Shown: piece after piece, positions 45,420 to 55,267 of the stretch
How the letters are laid out: each line of letters begins with the position of its first letter
How positions within the stretch are numbered: position 1 is the first letter of the stretch
Position numbers and translations under genes: made by a program
NCBI GenBank assembly: GCA_002150815.3
Contig: NDFF03000398.1
Location: 372,001-436,000, forward strand
Source of the DNA: Grammothele lineata
Lineage: Eukaryota > Basidiomycota > Agaricomycetes > Polyporales > Polyporaceae
Direction: 5' to 3'
Length of the DNA stretch: 64,000 nucleotides
The notes under the pieces: generated by a model
What the model was told of the DNA's origin: nothing
What the model saw: the letters and a program-made list of their open reading frames with translations, nothing else
Databases searched by the model: none

Positions 45420-45771
45420 GGTTGCTGAAGACGTGAATCGTGAGGGTTTTGAGCGGGGAAGTTCGATCTATGAGGAGGGAGATATGTGGATTTTGGCATA
45501 TATGTACGTATGTCGGCGTCACTGTCTACGTACGGGGCGCAAGAAAGCAAGACGGGGATCTGTATAAATATAATCGAAGGAATCAAACAGTACGATTCGA
45601 ACCGGGAATGCCTACCGCAAGCATATCATGCGAGTGACGTAGGAGTCTGCTTTTGACTGAGTAGGTAGATGAACGTACGTTCTGGACAGCAAGGAACTAG
45701 CTGGATAAGATCAGGTAAACGCAGACGCTCCTAGTGTGGGTGTGTAGCATCGGTGTAGAGTGGCCGTAAGA
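45420..45771. other. Spacer between epimerase and HET2 (convergent)
   Basis: 350 bp of 3' UTR sequence. A stretch resembling a tRNA T-loop (about 45592-45606, minus strand) does not fold into a tRNA and is not accepted. Confidence 0.5.
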
Positions 45772-48215
45772 TTACAAGCATCGCCGATGGAAGCGCTCGA
45801 GGGGAAACAAGTCTCGAAACGATATTACATGGGGCACATGTTGCCACTGCTCAAAGCGGCCGACAGAAACCTCCAATGTCCTTCCGCCCCTGTAAAGCCT
45901 GCTCTCCTTGAAAGAGATGACGAGTGCGTCTGGTCTCGGGGTCCTATCAATGTTTCCCCGGTACCGTTCAAGTTCATCATGATGTGCTACAATGCACGGC
46001 CACCCTTCCCGACCCAGCACGATGTGGTCCTTGTCACAATCATGCCACAGAGGATCTCTGTCCGGAGAGGTCTGTGTGTCCGCCCGGACCGTAAAATAAT
46101 GGGGGCCTGATGGGTTTCTGGATGTCTCGCTTGAAGTGGAACTTGCAGGAATATGGCAGAGCCCGAACGCGAGGCGAACTCTTTCCGGATGAAAGGATAT
46201 CTGAGCGGGCTGCCGGAGAATGATGGTTATAGGATGTGCCTCTGTCCGTAGTGACGGACCAGGCTCGATGGTTTCCAGCTGAAGCCGGAGGTGCACCTCC
46301 AAGCTACGTAGCATATCCCGTGTGAACACAAATGGCGGTGCCTTCGGACCCGTTCGGAGGTGGTGAAGAGTACCATAAAGATCCATCCTGTTCGACACTC
46401 GGTGTTGTGGCCATGACGCGATATAGATATCGCACCATTCCCACTTGAGGCTTCTGCTGAACTGAGGATGAATGAACAGGACGCGAGGGCTCAAGATCGT
46501 TATCAAGTCTAAAGCAGGCAGCCCAAACCAATCGAGCATTGTACTGTCGAATGGGGTATATAGCGCCGTTACTGTGTAGAATGGAATGTCTGTGCCCGAG
46601 AAGGCCTTCGAGCCAAGACGGCGAAGGATGAGCGACGGTGCTAAAACCATAGTTTCTTCCTGATTGTGTGGGTTGATCCTGACCATTTGGCACTCGCCCA
46701 GCAATGCAATAACAAACTTCTCCGGGCTCGAGTTGTCCTTCAAGTTGAGCATGTAAATGGGCAAGCGGGCACGGATACCCTGGGGACCCAGTGTGAATGA
46801 AGTCACTTCAGATGTTTCCATTGGTGCATTTAAGTCAAGCTGTGCAGTATTTCCCTGCCGTTATATGCGCGGCGTGCCAAGGAATCAGAACAGCCGTTGG
46901 TACCGAATGTATGAGATCATCATCTCACCGGTGTATTTGATTTCGCACTCAGGGTTTCGGTGTGATGTGGGCCACTGGAGATTATCTTGTGGGAAGAGGA
47001 AAATGTTGCGGGGGATTGAGAAAAGAGGTATCGGTCGGGATGGGAGTCCGGCGACATCCCCCTAGCGTAAAGTTCTTCCTCCTTAACCTTCTGGAGCAAT
47101 TTTAATGACGCTTCACAGTGCCCTTTCACGTCATATGAAGATGAGACAAACGAGTTGTGACCCCAAAGAAAAAGACTGATGTCAGTTGACGTTCTCAATA
47201 TTTCTTGCTGAAGCCGATAAAACGCATTACGGCCCTCTCCGTAAAGCGTTGGCATGTTGACACCAAAAATTCCAAATAGACAGTAGGCCTCATCCTCGAT
47301 CCGGCTCGTTTTGCGCATCGACGCCCAGCTCATGCGCATCGCAACGCTGACGTCGGAAAAGTCGGTATCGAATTGTAATACCTTCACAGGGATATGTGTA
47401 ATGTCTTCGAGAATGTTAGCGAGCGCATACTTTTCGCCAATCAGCCGCCACTCCCGCGACATAAAGTGGACCGTTTTGGGCGCAAGGAGCTCTTGCAACG
47501 TCCACCCGCGCGTGTGCCATCGGCTCTTCCGGAATGACGAGTCTTTCTCCTGTACACGGCAGTCGCTGGGAACATCAGCCATGTAGACATAGCAAATTTC
47601 TGAGAGCGCATAGTAGCGGAACATGGAGTTGATCGCCTCTGTCAGCTCGGAGCTGCTCGTCTTGTCGATACAGCATGTATCTGCCCATGCCCACTCGATG
47701 CCGTCGTCTTCTGCACGAATGAGGAAATTACGATTTTTTTCGGAAATGAGGTCGCGGGGTGTAATGGCACTAGTAGCCGGAGAGGTGATGGAAGGGGACT
47801 CGGAATGGATGGGTGACAAGGTATCGGATGGATAGACTAGGGAGGACGGCACCGGGGTCTCCAGACGACTTGACTCAAGCAGCAGAGAGGAAAGGGAAGA
47901 TGTCTCAAGTTGCGAATGCAGCGCGGTAAACATCTTTTCTAATCGTTCGATAGTCTCCTGCTGACGTTCGATAGTGAGCTGAAGTTGTTCCACGACGCCC
48001 TGAAGCTCTCCCAGAGTAAAGGAAGGTTGTGTCGTCCGCGCATCCGAGCGGGCACGTCGTTTGTCATCCTCTTCGCACTTCTTCACCGCGTCTTGAACCT
48101 TCTGGAACGTATCTTCTTCCTCATCCCAGACGTGCGACAAGATGGCGTAGTTGGGTGCGTTCTCCGGACGGCTGAAGAATTTGAGCTCAGCGGTTTTGGT
48201 ATTCAGGAGCCACAT
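45772..48215 (-). CDS. HET-domain protein 2
   Basis: Two coding exons (48215-46929, 46839-45772) give 784 residues from MWLLNTKT; an in-frame upstream ATG at 48227 would add MYVA. HET signature blocks match HET1: 'APNYAILSHVWDEEEDTFQK', 'IEWAWADTCCIDKTSSSEL', 'SRWHTRGWTLQELLAPKTV', 'GVNMPTLYGEGRNAFYRLQ'. The insert between the first and second blocks holds a heptad-rich helix ('TIERQQETIERLEKMF') and a Ser/Pro/Leu stretch unlike HET1. Exon 2 is shared with HET1 ('FTLGPQGIRARLPIY' near its start, 'FEQWQHVPHVISFRDL' near its end). No frameshift or internal stop seen. The 5' UTR intron donor found in HET1 and HET3 appears changed here (GAG|TT for GAG|GT). The role is inferred from ascomycete HET proteins. 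Confidence 0.88.
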
Positions 48216-48581
48216 GGCTACATACATGAATGGTGATATCAGCCAGTGATCTTGACAACGACAACTAGGAAGAGACGCAACTCAAAAGCAGCGTAGACAA
48301 GACGGTAGAGCTAGGACAGTTGAGAGGAGGGTTGGAGAGAGATGATCTGTAGCATCGATCTGGGAGAATCTGATTCCCGGCAAGGTTCAACTTGTCCTAA
48401 CTAGTGTGTGCACGCAGAGAGAGATTTTCGCCACCGCGACAAGAGGGACAGTGAGTAATAGCTGGTAGGGATCCCTGATAAATCACGATAGAACTCATTG
48501 GTACGAGCAAGTCTGAGACTGTCTGAGATAGGTGAACTGAGCGCTACTGAGCGAGACTCCCACGATCGATAATCTGGCTAA

Positions 48582-48613
48582 TTGGTTCGGTTGGAGTCCG
48601 GGAATTGAACCAA
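48582..48613. promoter_or_regulatory. HET upstream inverted-repeat element, copy 2
   Basis: TTGGTTC (48582-48588), 18 nt, GAACCAA (48607-48613). It lies 366 bp before the HET2 ATG at 48215. The extra half-site present at HET1 and HET3 is not conserved here. By eye this stretch first looks like a tRNA T-arm, which is a false lead. Confidence 0.6.
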
Positions 48614-48639
48614 GTAAGACGCCCAGTTGACTCTCTAGC

Positions 48640-49260
48640 CATCTCCTCCACCGTGACCATATCTTCAAGTTTGTCCACGCGGACAGAAAGGTACGCGCCA
48701 CGCCGCCTCAATGCATCCAGCGTAAGTGAGTCGCTTATGGTCCTGGGCTACACCAGCACGACATGCGACATCCAGAAGTACACCATTATCATCATCATCG
48801 GACCTAGTAAGTACTACTCACGCTAGTCGTCACCTCGTCGGCACCCTCGCTTTCGATCGCAACATTGCCGTAACTCAACGAGGAGAATCGTGTTTACTGT
48901 ACCATTAGCTGCGCCTCAGAACATGGCGTGAGACTCTACTCGAACAAAGCCTGAGCTTCACGTGCGGAAGAACAACGGAAGAAGATCTATGGCGGGCCGG
49001 ACGTCGTCAGTGACGGCTACATCCCAGGCACTGGGCAGTATGTGGCCAGAATCGCCCCTCTCTCTACTCTTCTTTTCACTCTCTGACTAATGTTGTTGCG
49101 GCGGGGGCATTCCTCGAGTCTCGTGCACCGTTCACGGCGTGAATGCATCCCGGGTTTGAAGCCCAAGCCCACGACCGAAGTCATCCTCCTCGCGCGCGAG
49201 CAGTTGCACAAGAATACTTGGCGTATGGAAGGTATGCCGCTCCGTGCCAAAGGTACCTAG
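48640..49260 (+). pseudogene. Aldose 1-epimerase relic, internally deleted
   Basis: Pieces of the 43624-45419 gene appear in order and in the same orientation. The 'LTLHRLFVQADGK'-plus-donor block is at about 48648-48700, 'QKYTNTIIG' at 48775-48807, and 'RLPVGAFAVERN' at 48830-48875. About 1 kb of the middle of the gene is then missing, and the 'EPGVQFYSNNLTKAEL...KKIHGG...DGYTPG' block follows at 48915-49030. The last block is 'AAAFLEFHAPLAAWIHPG...RMDVW' at 49098-49260. It carries frameshifts and stops, for example TGG to TGA at about 49139-49141. The relic sits just 3' of HET3, exactly as the intact gene sits 3' of HET2. It is not expected to make an enzyme. Confidence 0.85.
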
Positions 49261-49316
49261 GGTGTCTAAATATCTACGGAAGTGATGTAGGTCTTCTTTA
49301 GATCATGTTGCCCAAC

Positions 49317-51691
49317 TTAGAATTCTACTCGTGTCCGGCGTGGAAGCAGTGGGCTCAAGTCGCGGAACAGTTTCACATGGGGTACGTTCTGCCAATGCTC
49401 GAAACGGTCGACTCCAACCTCTAACGTTTCTCCTTTATACAGCCTATTCTTCCTGAAAGAGAAGACGCTTGCGTGCGGAGGGATTCCGCTAGCGTGCCTC
49501 ATGTACCTTTGATCTACCACAACGCATGGAGAGCCGGCCCCTCCGAGGACAATATGGTCCCTGTCGCAGTCGTGTGCCTTGGGGGCCTTGGTGTTGGACC
49601 ACTCAGGTGTCTTATCGATCCGTTCCACCGTGAAGTAGTGAGGGCCCAGCCCGTCCGGTGAGCCTTGAGAAGGAGAGTGGGTACAGCGACCGAGTCTAAG
49701 TCTAACTCGACGTTCGTATTGAAGGACCAGGTCAGTGCCGCTTAGGATGTACGTGCCTCGTGTAGCGAAGACGATGGTTGCTGGATGTGCGCCTGTCCAT
49801 TGTGAAAGCATAGGCCCGGTGGCTCTCAACTGAACCCCGGGGTGCACTTCACAGCTGCGCAGCATCGCGCGCGTGAACACGAAAGGCGGGGCCTGGGAGC
49901 CGACTGTAAGGCGTCAGGCAGAGTCAAAGGGGTTTGCCGTGTCCAACACGCGAAATTTGGGCCACGGGGCAATGTAGATGTCGCGCCAGTTCCATGTGAA
50001 AGAGTCGCTCAGCCAAAGAGCGACAGAAATGAAACGTTGGCCGAGATCGGAAGGGAATATCGTGTAAAGGGGGATGTCTCCATCAAAGGACTGCGGGGAA
50101 CGACGAAGAATGAACGAGGATAGACGAGTCACGGTCCTGAGCTGGAGTCTATGGTTCCGGGCCGGTGCCTGAAGCCTGTTCTCGCCCAGTAATGCAATGA
50201 CGCACTCTCCAGATTTGTCCAGTGGGTGTACTAGCAGGTGAGCGTAGACACCCTGGGGAGTCAAGGTGAACGAAAACATGTCATTTGTCGCTGATGGTTC
50301 CCTCTTGAATCGTTCGCCAATAGTTTCCTATCATAACGGAATGCGATATAAAGGTAAGTTCTTGACAAGAACGGAGTCCAGAGTGTCTTCATCTTACCAA
50401 GGTTGTTTTCGACTTGACAAATCGTGTACGATGTGTGCCGTTCCCGAGAATGATGCGGTCATCAATGGTAAACGCCGACGGAGATGGGGAGAAGAGCCTA
50501 AAGTGGGAGTGGCGAGAACCAGATGGTATATTTGCGCCGGCATCTGCACTTATTTGTTGTACTTGCTTGAGGTTTTGAACGTAGTCGATTGCTATTTTCA
50601 CCCCATAGAAAGAGGCTAGTGTCGGTTGATGTCCTTAATATCTCCTGTTGAAGCCGGTAGAATGCGTTCCGTCCTTCCCCGTAAAGCGTCGGCATGTTGA
50701 CACCGAAGATCCCGAACAGGCAGTAGGCTTCGTCCTCAACCCGGGTCGTCTTGCGCATCGACGCCCACCTCATGCGCGTCGCAATGCTGACATCGGTGAT
50801 GTCAGTCTCGAACCGCAGCACCTCCACAGGTATTTTCGTGATTTTTTGGAGATCCCCGGCGAGTGCATACTTCTCTCCGATGAGTGACCACTTCCGTGAC
50901 ATAAATCGGACCGTCTTGGGTGCCAGGAGCTCTTGCAGTGTCCAACCGCGTCTGTGCCACTTGCTCCTCGAAAATTCGGAGAAAAATCCCCTCGAACTGT
51001 TATTGCGCGAAGAGACGTCGGCCATGTAGACGTAGCAGATTTGGGAGAGGGCGTAGTAGCGAAACATGGAGTTGATGGCCTCCGTGAGCTCTGAACTGCT
51101 TGTCTTGTCAATACAACACGTGTCTGCCCACGCCCATTCGAACCCGTCGTCCTCGGCTTGAATGAGGAAGTCGCGGATCTTCTGCGAGATGAGGTCGCGA
51201 GGGATAACGGGCGTGGAAGGAACGGGCGGTGGGTCCTGGATAGAAGATAGGGTATCGGATATGTGGGCTGCAGCGGGCGCACGGGGGTTTTCTCGACTAG
51301 ACGACGACGGAGACTGAGGAGGGGGGCGACAACTCTCACATTGTAAATGTAATGTCGTACACATGCGCTGAGGCTCAAGCCAGTCGAGCATATCCTTCTG
51401 ACGCTCCACGGTGCGGTAGAGTTGCTCAACGAGGCCTTGCTGATGCTCGACGGTGCGTTGGAGTCGTTCGACACTTTCCTGAAGCCCCGAGAGAGACAGA
51501 GGTGGCCGTGTGTGCTGTATACTCTCGGCACGCCTTTTCTCCTCCATCTTGCACGTCCTGGCTGCATCTTGGATTTTCTGAAACGTATCCTCGTTTTTAC
51601 CCCATACATGGGAAAGGATAGCGTAGTCTGGTGCGTCCTCTGGGCGGCTGAAGAACTCGAGGTTCGCAGTTTTAGTATTCAGAAGCCACAT
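49317..51691 (-). pseudogene. HET-domain protein 3, broken copy
   Basis: Starts MWLLNTKT at 51691 with the same 65-nt 5' UTR intron as HET1 (51694-51758, donor GAG|GTATGT). The HET blocks are all present ('APDYAILSHVWGKNEDTFQK', 'FEWAWADTCCIDKTSSSEL', 'SKWHRRGWTLQELLAPKTV', 'GVNMPTLYGEGRNAFYRLQ'). The insert has the longest coiled coil of the three copies. Two breaks are visible. Just after 'SLFLWG' near 50600 homology to HET1/HET2 jumps to another frame, and the original frame stops at about 50498. In the second exon an in-frame TGA lies at 49914-49916, in the middle of a region that continues in the same frame to 49317. A truncated product of about 400 residues keeping the whole HET domain could still be made. 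Neighbours: epimerase relic downstream, Naa20 upstream. Confidence 0.8.
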
Positions 51692-52038
51692 AACTACGTC
51701 CACGTATGGAGAAATAAGCTGGGTTTCATCATTACGGCGGAGAGGAGAAGAGACATACCTCAGGGGATAGTGTGGGCGAGACGGCAGAACCGAAAGACAA
51801 TAGATGAGCTGGAACAGACGATGAGGAAGTAGGATATTGGGAAGGATCTGGAGCCGTGAGGGCGAAGGACGCGGTCAACGCACGCACGAGAAACACAGGT
51901 ATGAATCGTGCAGAGCTAGTGACGTGCAATGGCAGGGCAATGCAAGGATGAGCATAGATTGTGGTGGAACGCACGCCGCCAACTGAGGCGAGTGAGTGCT
52001 CAGCGCAAACCAGCGAGACGATGAGACGAGCGATGCCC

Positions 52039-52083
52039 TTGGTTCGGCGTTTTGGTTCAGTTTGCATCGAAGAGTTGAACCAA
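52039..52083. promoter_or_regulatory. HET upstream inverted-repeat element, copy 3
   Basis: On the + strand: TTGGTTC (52039-52045), 6 nt (GGCGTT), TTGGTTC (52052-52058), 18 nt, GAACCAA (52077-52083). On the HET3 strand this is the same order as at HET1, including the second half-site 6 nt downstream. The element is 348 bp before the HET3 ATG. It is also about 120 bp upstream of the Naa20 ATG on the other strand, so it may serve both. Confidence 0.65.
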
Positions 52084-52205
52084 TTATGTACAAGGCGCCC
52101 GATGACGGCGGTCCCGCGCGCCTTTCGTCGGCTGCTCAGTGCTGAGCTCCTCTACATCCACGTCTATCTCGGCCGTCCACTCGCTCGTCTCGCTGCTCGT
52201 CCATC

Positions 52206-53031
52206 ATGACCACAATACGCTCATTCAAGGCGACCGACTTGTTCAAATTCAATCACGTGTATGCCTCAGCCTCAATACTCCTCATCCTCCTTCACGCAAA
52301 CTGACGCTTTCGCAGAAACCTTGACTTGTGGACGGAGACGGTGCGCACACCCTCTACCTTCACTTAGTCATTAACAGATGGCTGAGCGGGATAGGGTGAT
52401 ATAGTACGCGATTAGCTTCTATTTGACCTACCTCTCGCGCTGGCCCGACCTATGCGCTGTGCAAGAGACACCGCAGGGTCGGCTTATGGGTTATGGTGCG
52501 TCTTGCTTCTCATCTCTATTCTCTCCCCACGCCTCTCTTCTCTCGCGCATAAGTATCCGTATTTACCCTTCTCATCCTTCGTCTGCAGTCATCGGCAAGG
52601 CAGAGGGCCAAGGCGCAGAACGGCACGGGCACGTCACTGCACTCAGCGTTGCACCCGAATACCGGCGGCTCGGACTCTCGCGGCGGTTCATGAACTTCCT
52701 CGAACGCGAGAGCGACGACATGTACCGAGGTGTATTCGTCGACCTCTACGTGCGCTGCGTGAATCGTGCGGCGATCGCAATGTACGAGGACTTCGGATAC
52801 AGCGTGTACAGGCGCGTTCGGGAGTACTATGACAATCTGGGGCTGGGGATGAATCCGCGGGACGAGGAAGATGGGTTTGGTGAGTGCTTCTTTTGAGAGG
52901 GGGTCAGAGCGGAGACACTGACGTGGCCGTATGGGTCAGATATGCGAAAACCGCTGCCGAGGGATCCGATGCGGAGGTCGGTACGGGCGAACGGGAGGGA
53001 TATTGTCGTCAGCGCGCACGAGGTGTCATAG
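52206..53031 (+). CDS. NAA20: N-terminal acetyltransferase B catalytic subunit (Naa20/Nat3)
   Basis: GNAT-fold enzyme of the cytosolic NatB complex that acetylates ribosome-emerging proteins beginning MD, ME, MN or MQ. Exon 1 gives MTTIRSFKATDLFKFNHV, a short exon 'NLDLWTET', then 'ISFYLTYLSRWPDLCAVQE' and 'GRLMGY'. The core exon is 'VIGKAEGQGAERHGHVTALS' followed by 'VAPEYRRLGLSRRFMNFLE', in which RRLGLS is the acetyl-CoA Q/RxxGxG/A loop, and 'VDLYVRCVNRAAIAMYEDFG'. The last exon supplies the Naa20-specific tail 'DMRKPLPRDPMRRSVRANGR'. Five or six exons, about 185 residues. The first ATG is used and matches the conserved MTT(I/L)R start. Divergent from the HET3 pseudogene, with only about 450 bp between the starts. 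Confidence 0.92.
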
Positions 53032-53558
53032 GAGAGGCATTGTCTGTACGTTTCTACACACATCTATCACTTTTCTCCGCTCTACGTCTTCTTGTTTGCG
53101 CCGTCAAGACTGCCAAGAAGGCATGCACTCTCGAACAGTCGCAGCTCGATGTGTGTCGTTGATCTAAACTAGTCAACGTGAACCCTTGGACAGCTCAACG
53201 TCTGTCCTCCCTCTCGATTGTAAGGGCGCATATATGTAGCTAGCTATTGCGTGCGCTTCTTCACAACGAAACACAGTGAAGGTTTGCGTCTGGCGGCTCG
53301 TCATTCAAAAGCTGATACTCGTCTACCAGATAGTAGCGTGACAAGACGCCATACCCTGGACCCGGTGTAAACAAGTATCTTGGCGGCAGTTCTGGCAGGC
53401 CGGGCTTCGGCTCCCCCATGACTCCCGGTGCCTGTACAATCCCCGACTGGGACCGGGCCCCAACGATACGAGCATAAAGATGATTCGAAATCTGCTGTTC
53501 CGTTCCATCGTCCACCATCCGCCAAAGCGTACTCGTCTCCGGCTACGCTTCACATCAT
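53032..53558. other. Intergenic, promoter of MDR copy 2
   Basis: Short frames only; no gene supported. Confidence 0.45.
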
Positions 53559-54881
53559 ATGGCGCCTCTCACTCAGAAAGCACTCGTCGTCGAGAGCGCA
53601 CGTGCTCCCTGGACGCTCCGCACCGACTGGCCTGTGCCGACCCCTGGCCCAAAGGAGGTGCTCGTGAAGGTCGTCTCCGCTGCACTCAATCCCGCGGATT
53701 GGAAAGTCCAGGTATTTGCCCCGCCGATGGTCGCGTACCCTTTCCTCGGTGGATTTGACGGCGCAGGCGTCGTCGAAGAGGTCGGCGCGGACGCCACCAG
53801 TGGACAGAAGGGCGACAGAGTGTGCGTTTGTTTTCATGTGATCTCCATAAAGATGACTGACCGGCTGGGGCGACGCACAGTCTTTTCCCCGGAAGCTTCG
53901 TTTCCCGTCACGCGACGTTTCAGGAGTATGTCGTCGTTCCTGCTGAGAACATAGCCAAGGTATGTTTCTTGCCCTGTGCTCCTCATGTGCCACATTCCCT
54001 TCGTGAAGGCTGACAGACATATCTTTTCCAGATCCCAGACAACCTCACGTTCGACCAAGCCGCGTCCGTTCCTCTCGGTCTTGCTACGGCTGCCTGTGGG
54101 ATGTGGAGCCACCACCCCCAGGCGAGCTCGCTCGACCTTCCGGCACCTTGGGAGGAAGAGGGGAAGGGGAAGTTCGCGGGCAAGGCCGCATTCGTCGTCG
54201 GTGGGCCATCGTCCGTCGGACAGTATGGTGCGTCAGAAACATTTAGTGCCGCTTCATGACGCGTGCTCAGACTGGCTTCGTGGTGCAGCTATCCAGGCGG
54301 CGAGGATGAATGGGTTCTCGCCCATCATCGCTACATCCTCGCTCAAGCACGAAGTGTACCTCAAGACTCTTGGCGCGACACACGTCCTCGATCGCTCCCT
54401 CTCCGACGAGCAGATCCTCGTCGAACTCTCGCAAATCGCCGCAGGAACACCCATTGCCCTCGCATATGATGCGATCGGGGACAGGACGACCCAGCGCCTC
54501 GCATACTCCGCCCTCGGGCGCGGAGGAGGATTCGTCGCAGTCATCACCGGGTCCAACAAGGAGATCGAGGACCTCATCGAGGAGGGGGACGGAAAGAAGA
54601 TCGCCCGCCCGTTCGCGTCGCTGCAGCTGCCTGGGAACCGGGAACTCGGGGTGGAACTGTACAAGCAACTGACGGGATGGTTGGCGGATGGGACGCTCGT
54701 GGTGAGTGTCAAAGTTCGCTGCGGAGGGTACACTCAGCTGACGGGTTCGGCGCCGCCGCAGCCAAACAGAGTGGAAGTACTCCCGAACGGATTGAAAGGG
54801 GTTGTGGATGGGTTAAACTGGATGCGGGAGGGTACTGTGAGCGGTGTGAAGCTCGTCGTGCGCCCCGGGGAGACTCAGTGA
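53559..54881 (+). CDS. MDR-family zinc-free oxidoreductase, copy 2 (array member 1)
   Basis: Starts MAPLTQKALVVESARAPW. GroES-like domain with 'GPKEVLVKVVSAALNPADWK' and 'GGFDGAGVVEEVGADA', then after the first intron 'LFPGSFVSRHATFQEYVVVP'. The next exon 'IPDNLTFDQAASVPLGLATA' leads to the nucleotide loop, which reads GGPSSVGQY here (Pro for Ser against the other copies). 'NGFSPIIATSSLKHEVYLKT' and 'LGATHVLDRSLSDEQI' follow, and the end is 'SGVKLVVRPGETQ'. Five exons, all in frame. Closest by eye to copy 3, whose first 60 residues are nearly the same. NADPH-dependent reduction of an activated C=C is inferred; the substrate is unknown. Confidence 0.88.
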
Positions 54882-55267
54882 GTTTAGCATGCGACTTCGA
54901 TTTCTCCTAGCCAGGTCTGTACGCCCGAAATGACTCTTGTTTGAACATCCTATTGTATCAGATTTTTCCCGATGCATCGGCGTTGGAGTGCTGCGGGTCC
55001 ATTCTTCTCCGAATATCGGGAATGCCTCCAATGTCGTTCAACGGCAGGATCAAGTCTCGGTAGGACCCGATACGATCTCGATGCTGATTCATCCTTACTG
55101 CTGAGTAACATGGAAGAACAGGCGAGGCAAGGTCTACTTGGAAGGATGGAGGTGCAAGTCGTAGATGCGAAGAGTATAAGAACCAATGCATATAAGACTC
55201 GAATATTCTCACCGAGCTCCTCTATCCCGCCTCACGTTACCCGCACCTATAGGAACGTCTTTGCGCA
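54882..55267. other. Spacer and promoter between MDR copies 2 and 3
   Basis: 390 bp; contains the TATA boxes of copy 3 near 55175 and 55191. Confidence 0.5.
55191..55196 (+). promoter_or_regulatory. TATA box of MDR copy 3
   Basis: TATAAG 77 bp upstream of the ATG at 55268; a second TATAAG lies at 55175-55180. Confidence 0.45.

Noticed and set aside
45585..45660. GGTTCGAATC T-loop-like sequence on the minus strand
   Set aside because: The T-stem does not pair, and no D-arm or anticodon arm can be placed upstream.
48575..48665. tRNA-like stretch on the minus strand (GGTTCAATTCC with flanking pairs)
   Set aside because: The T-arm has a mismatch, the total length is only about 64 nt and there is no proper A box or anticodon arm. 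It coincides with the HET upstream repeat, which explains it.
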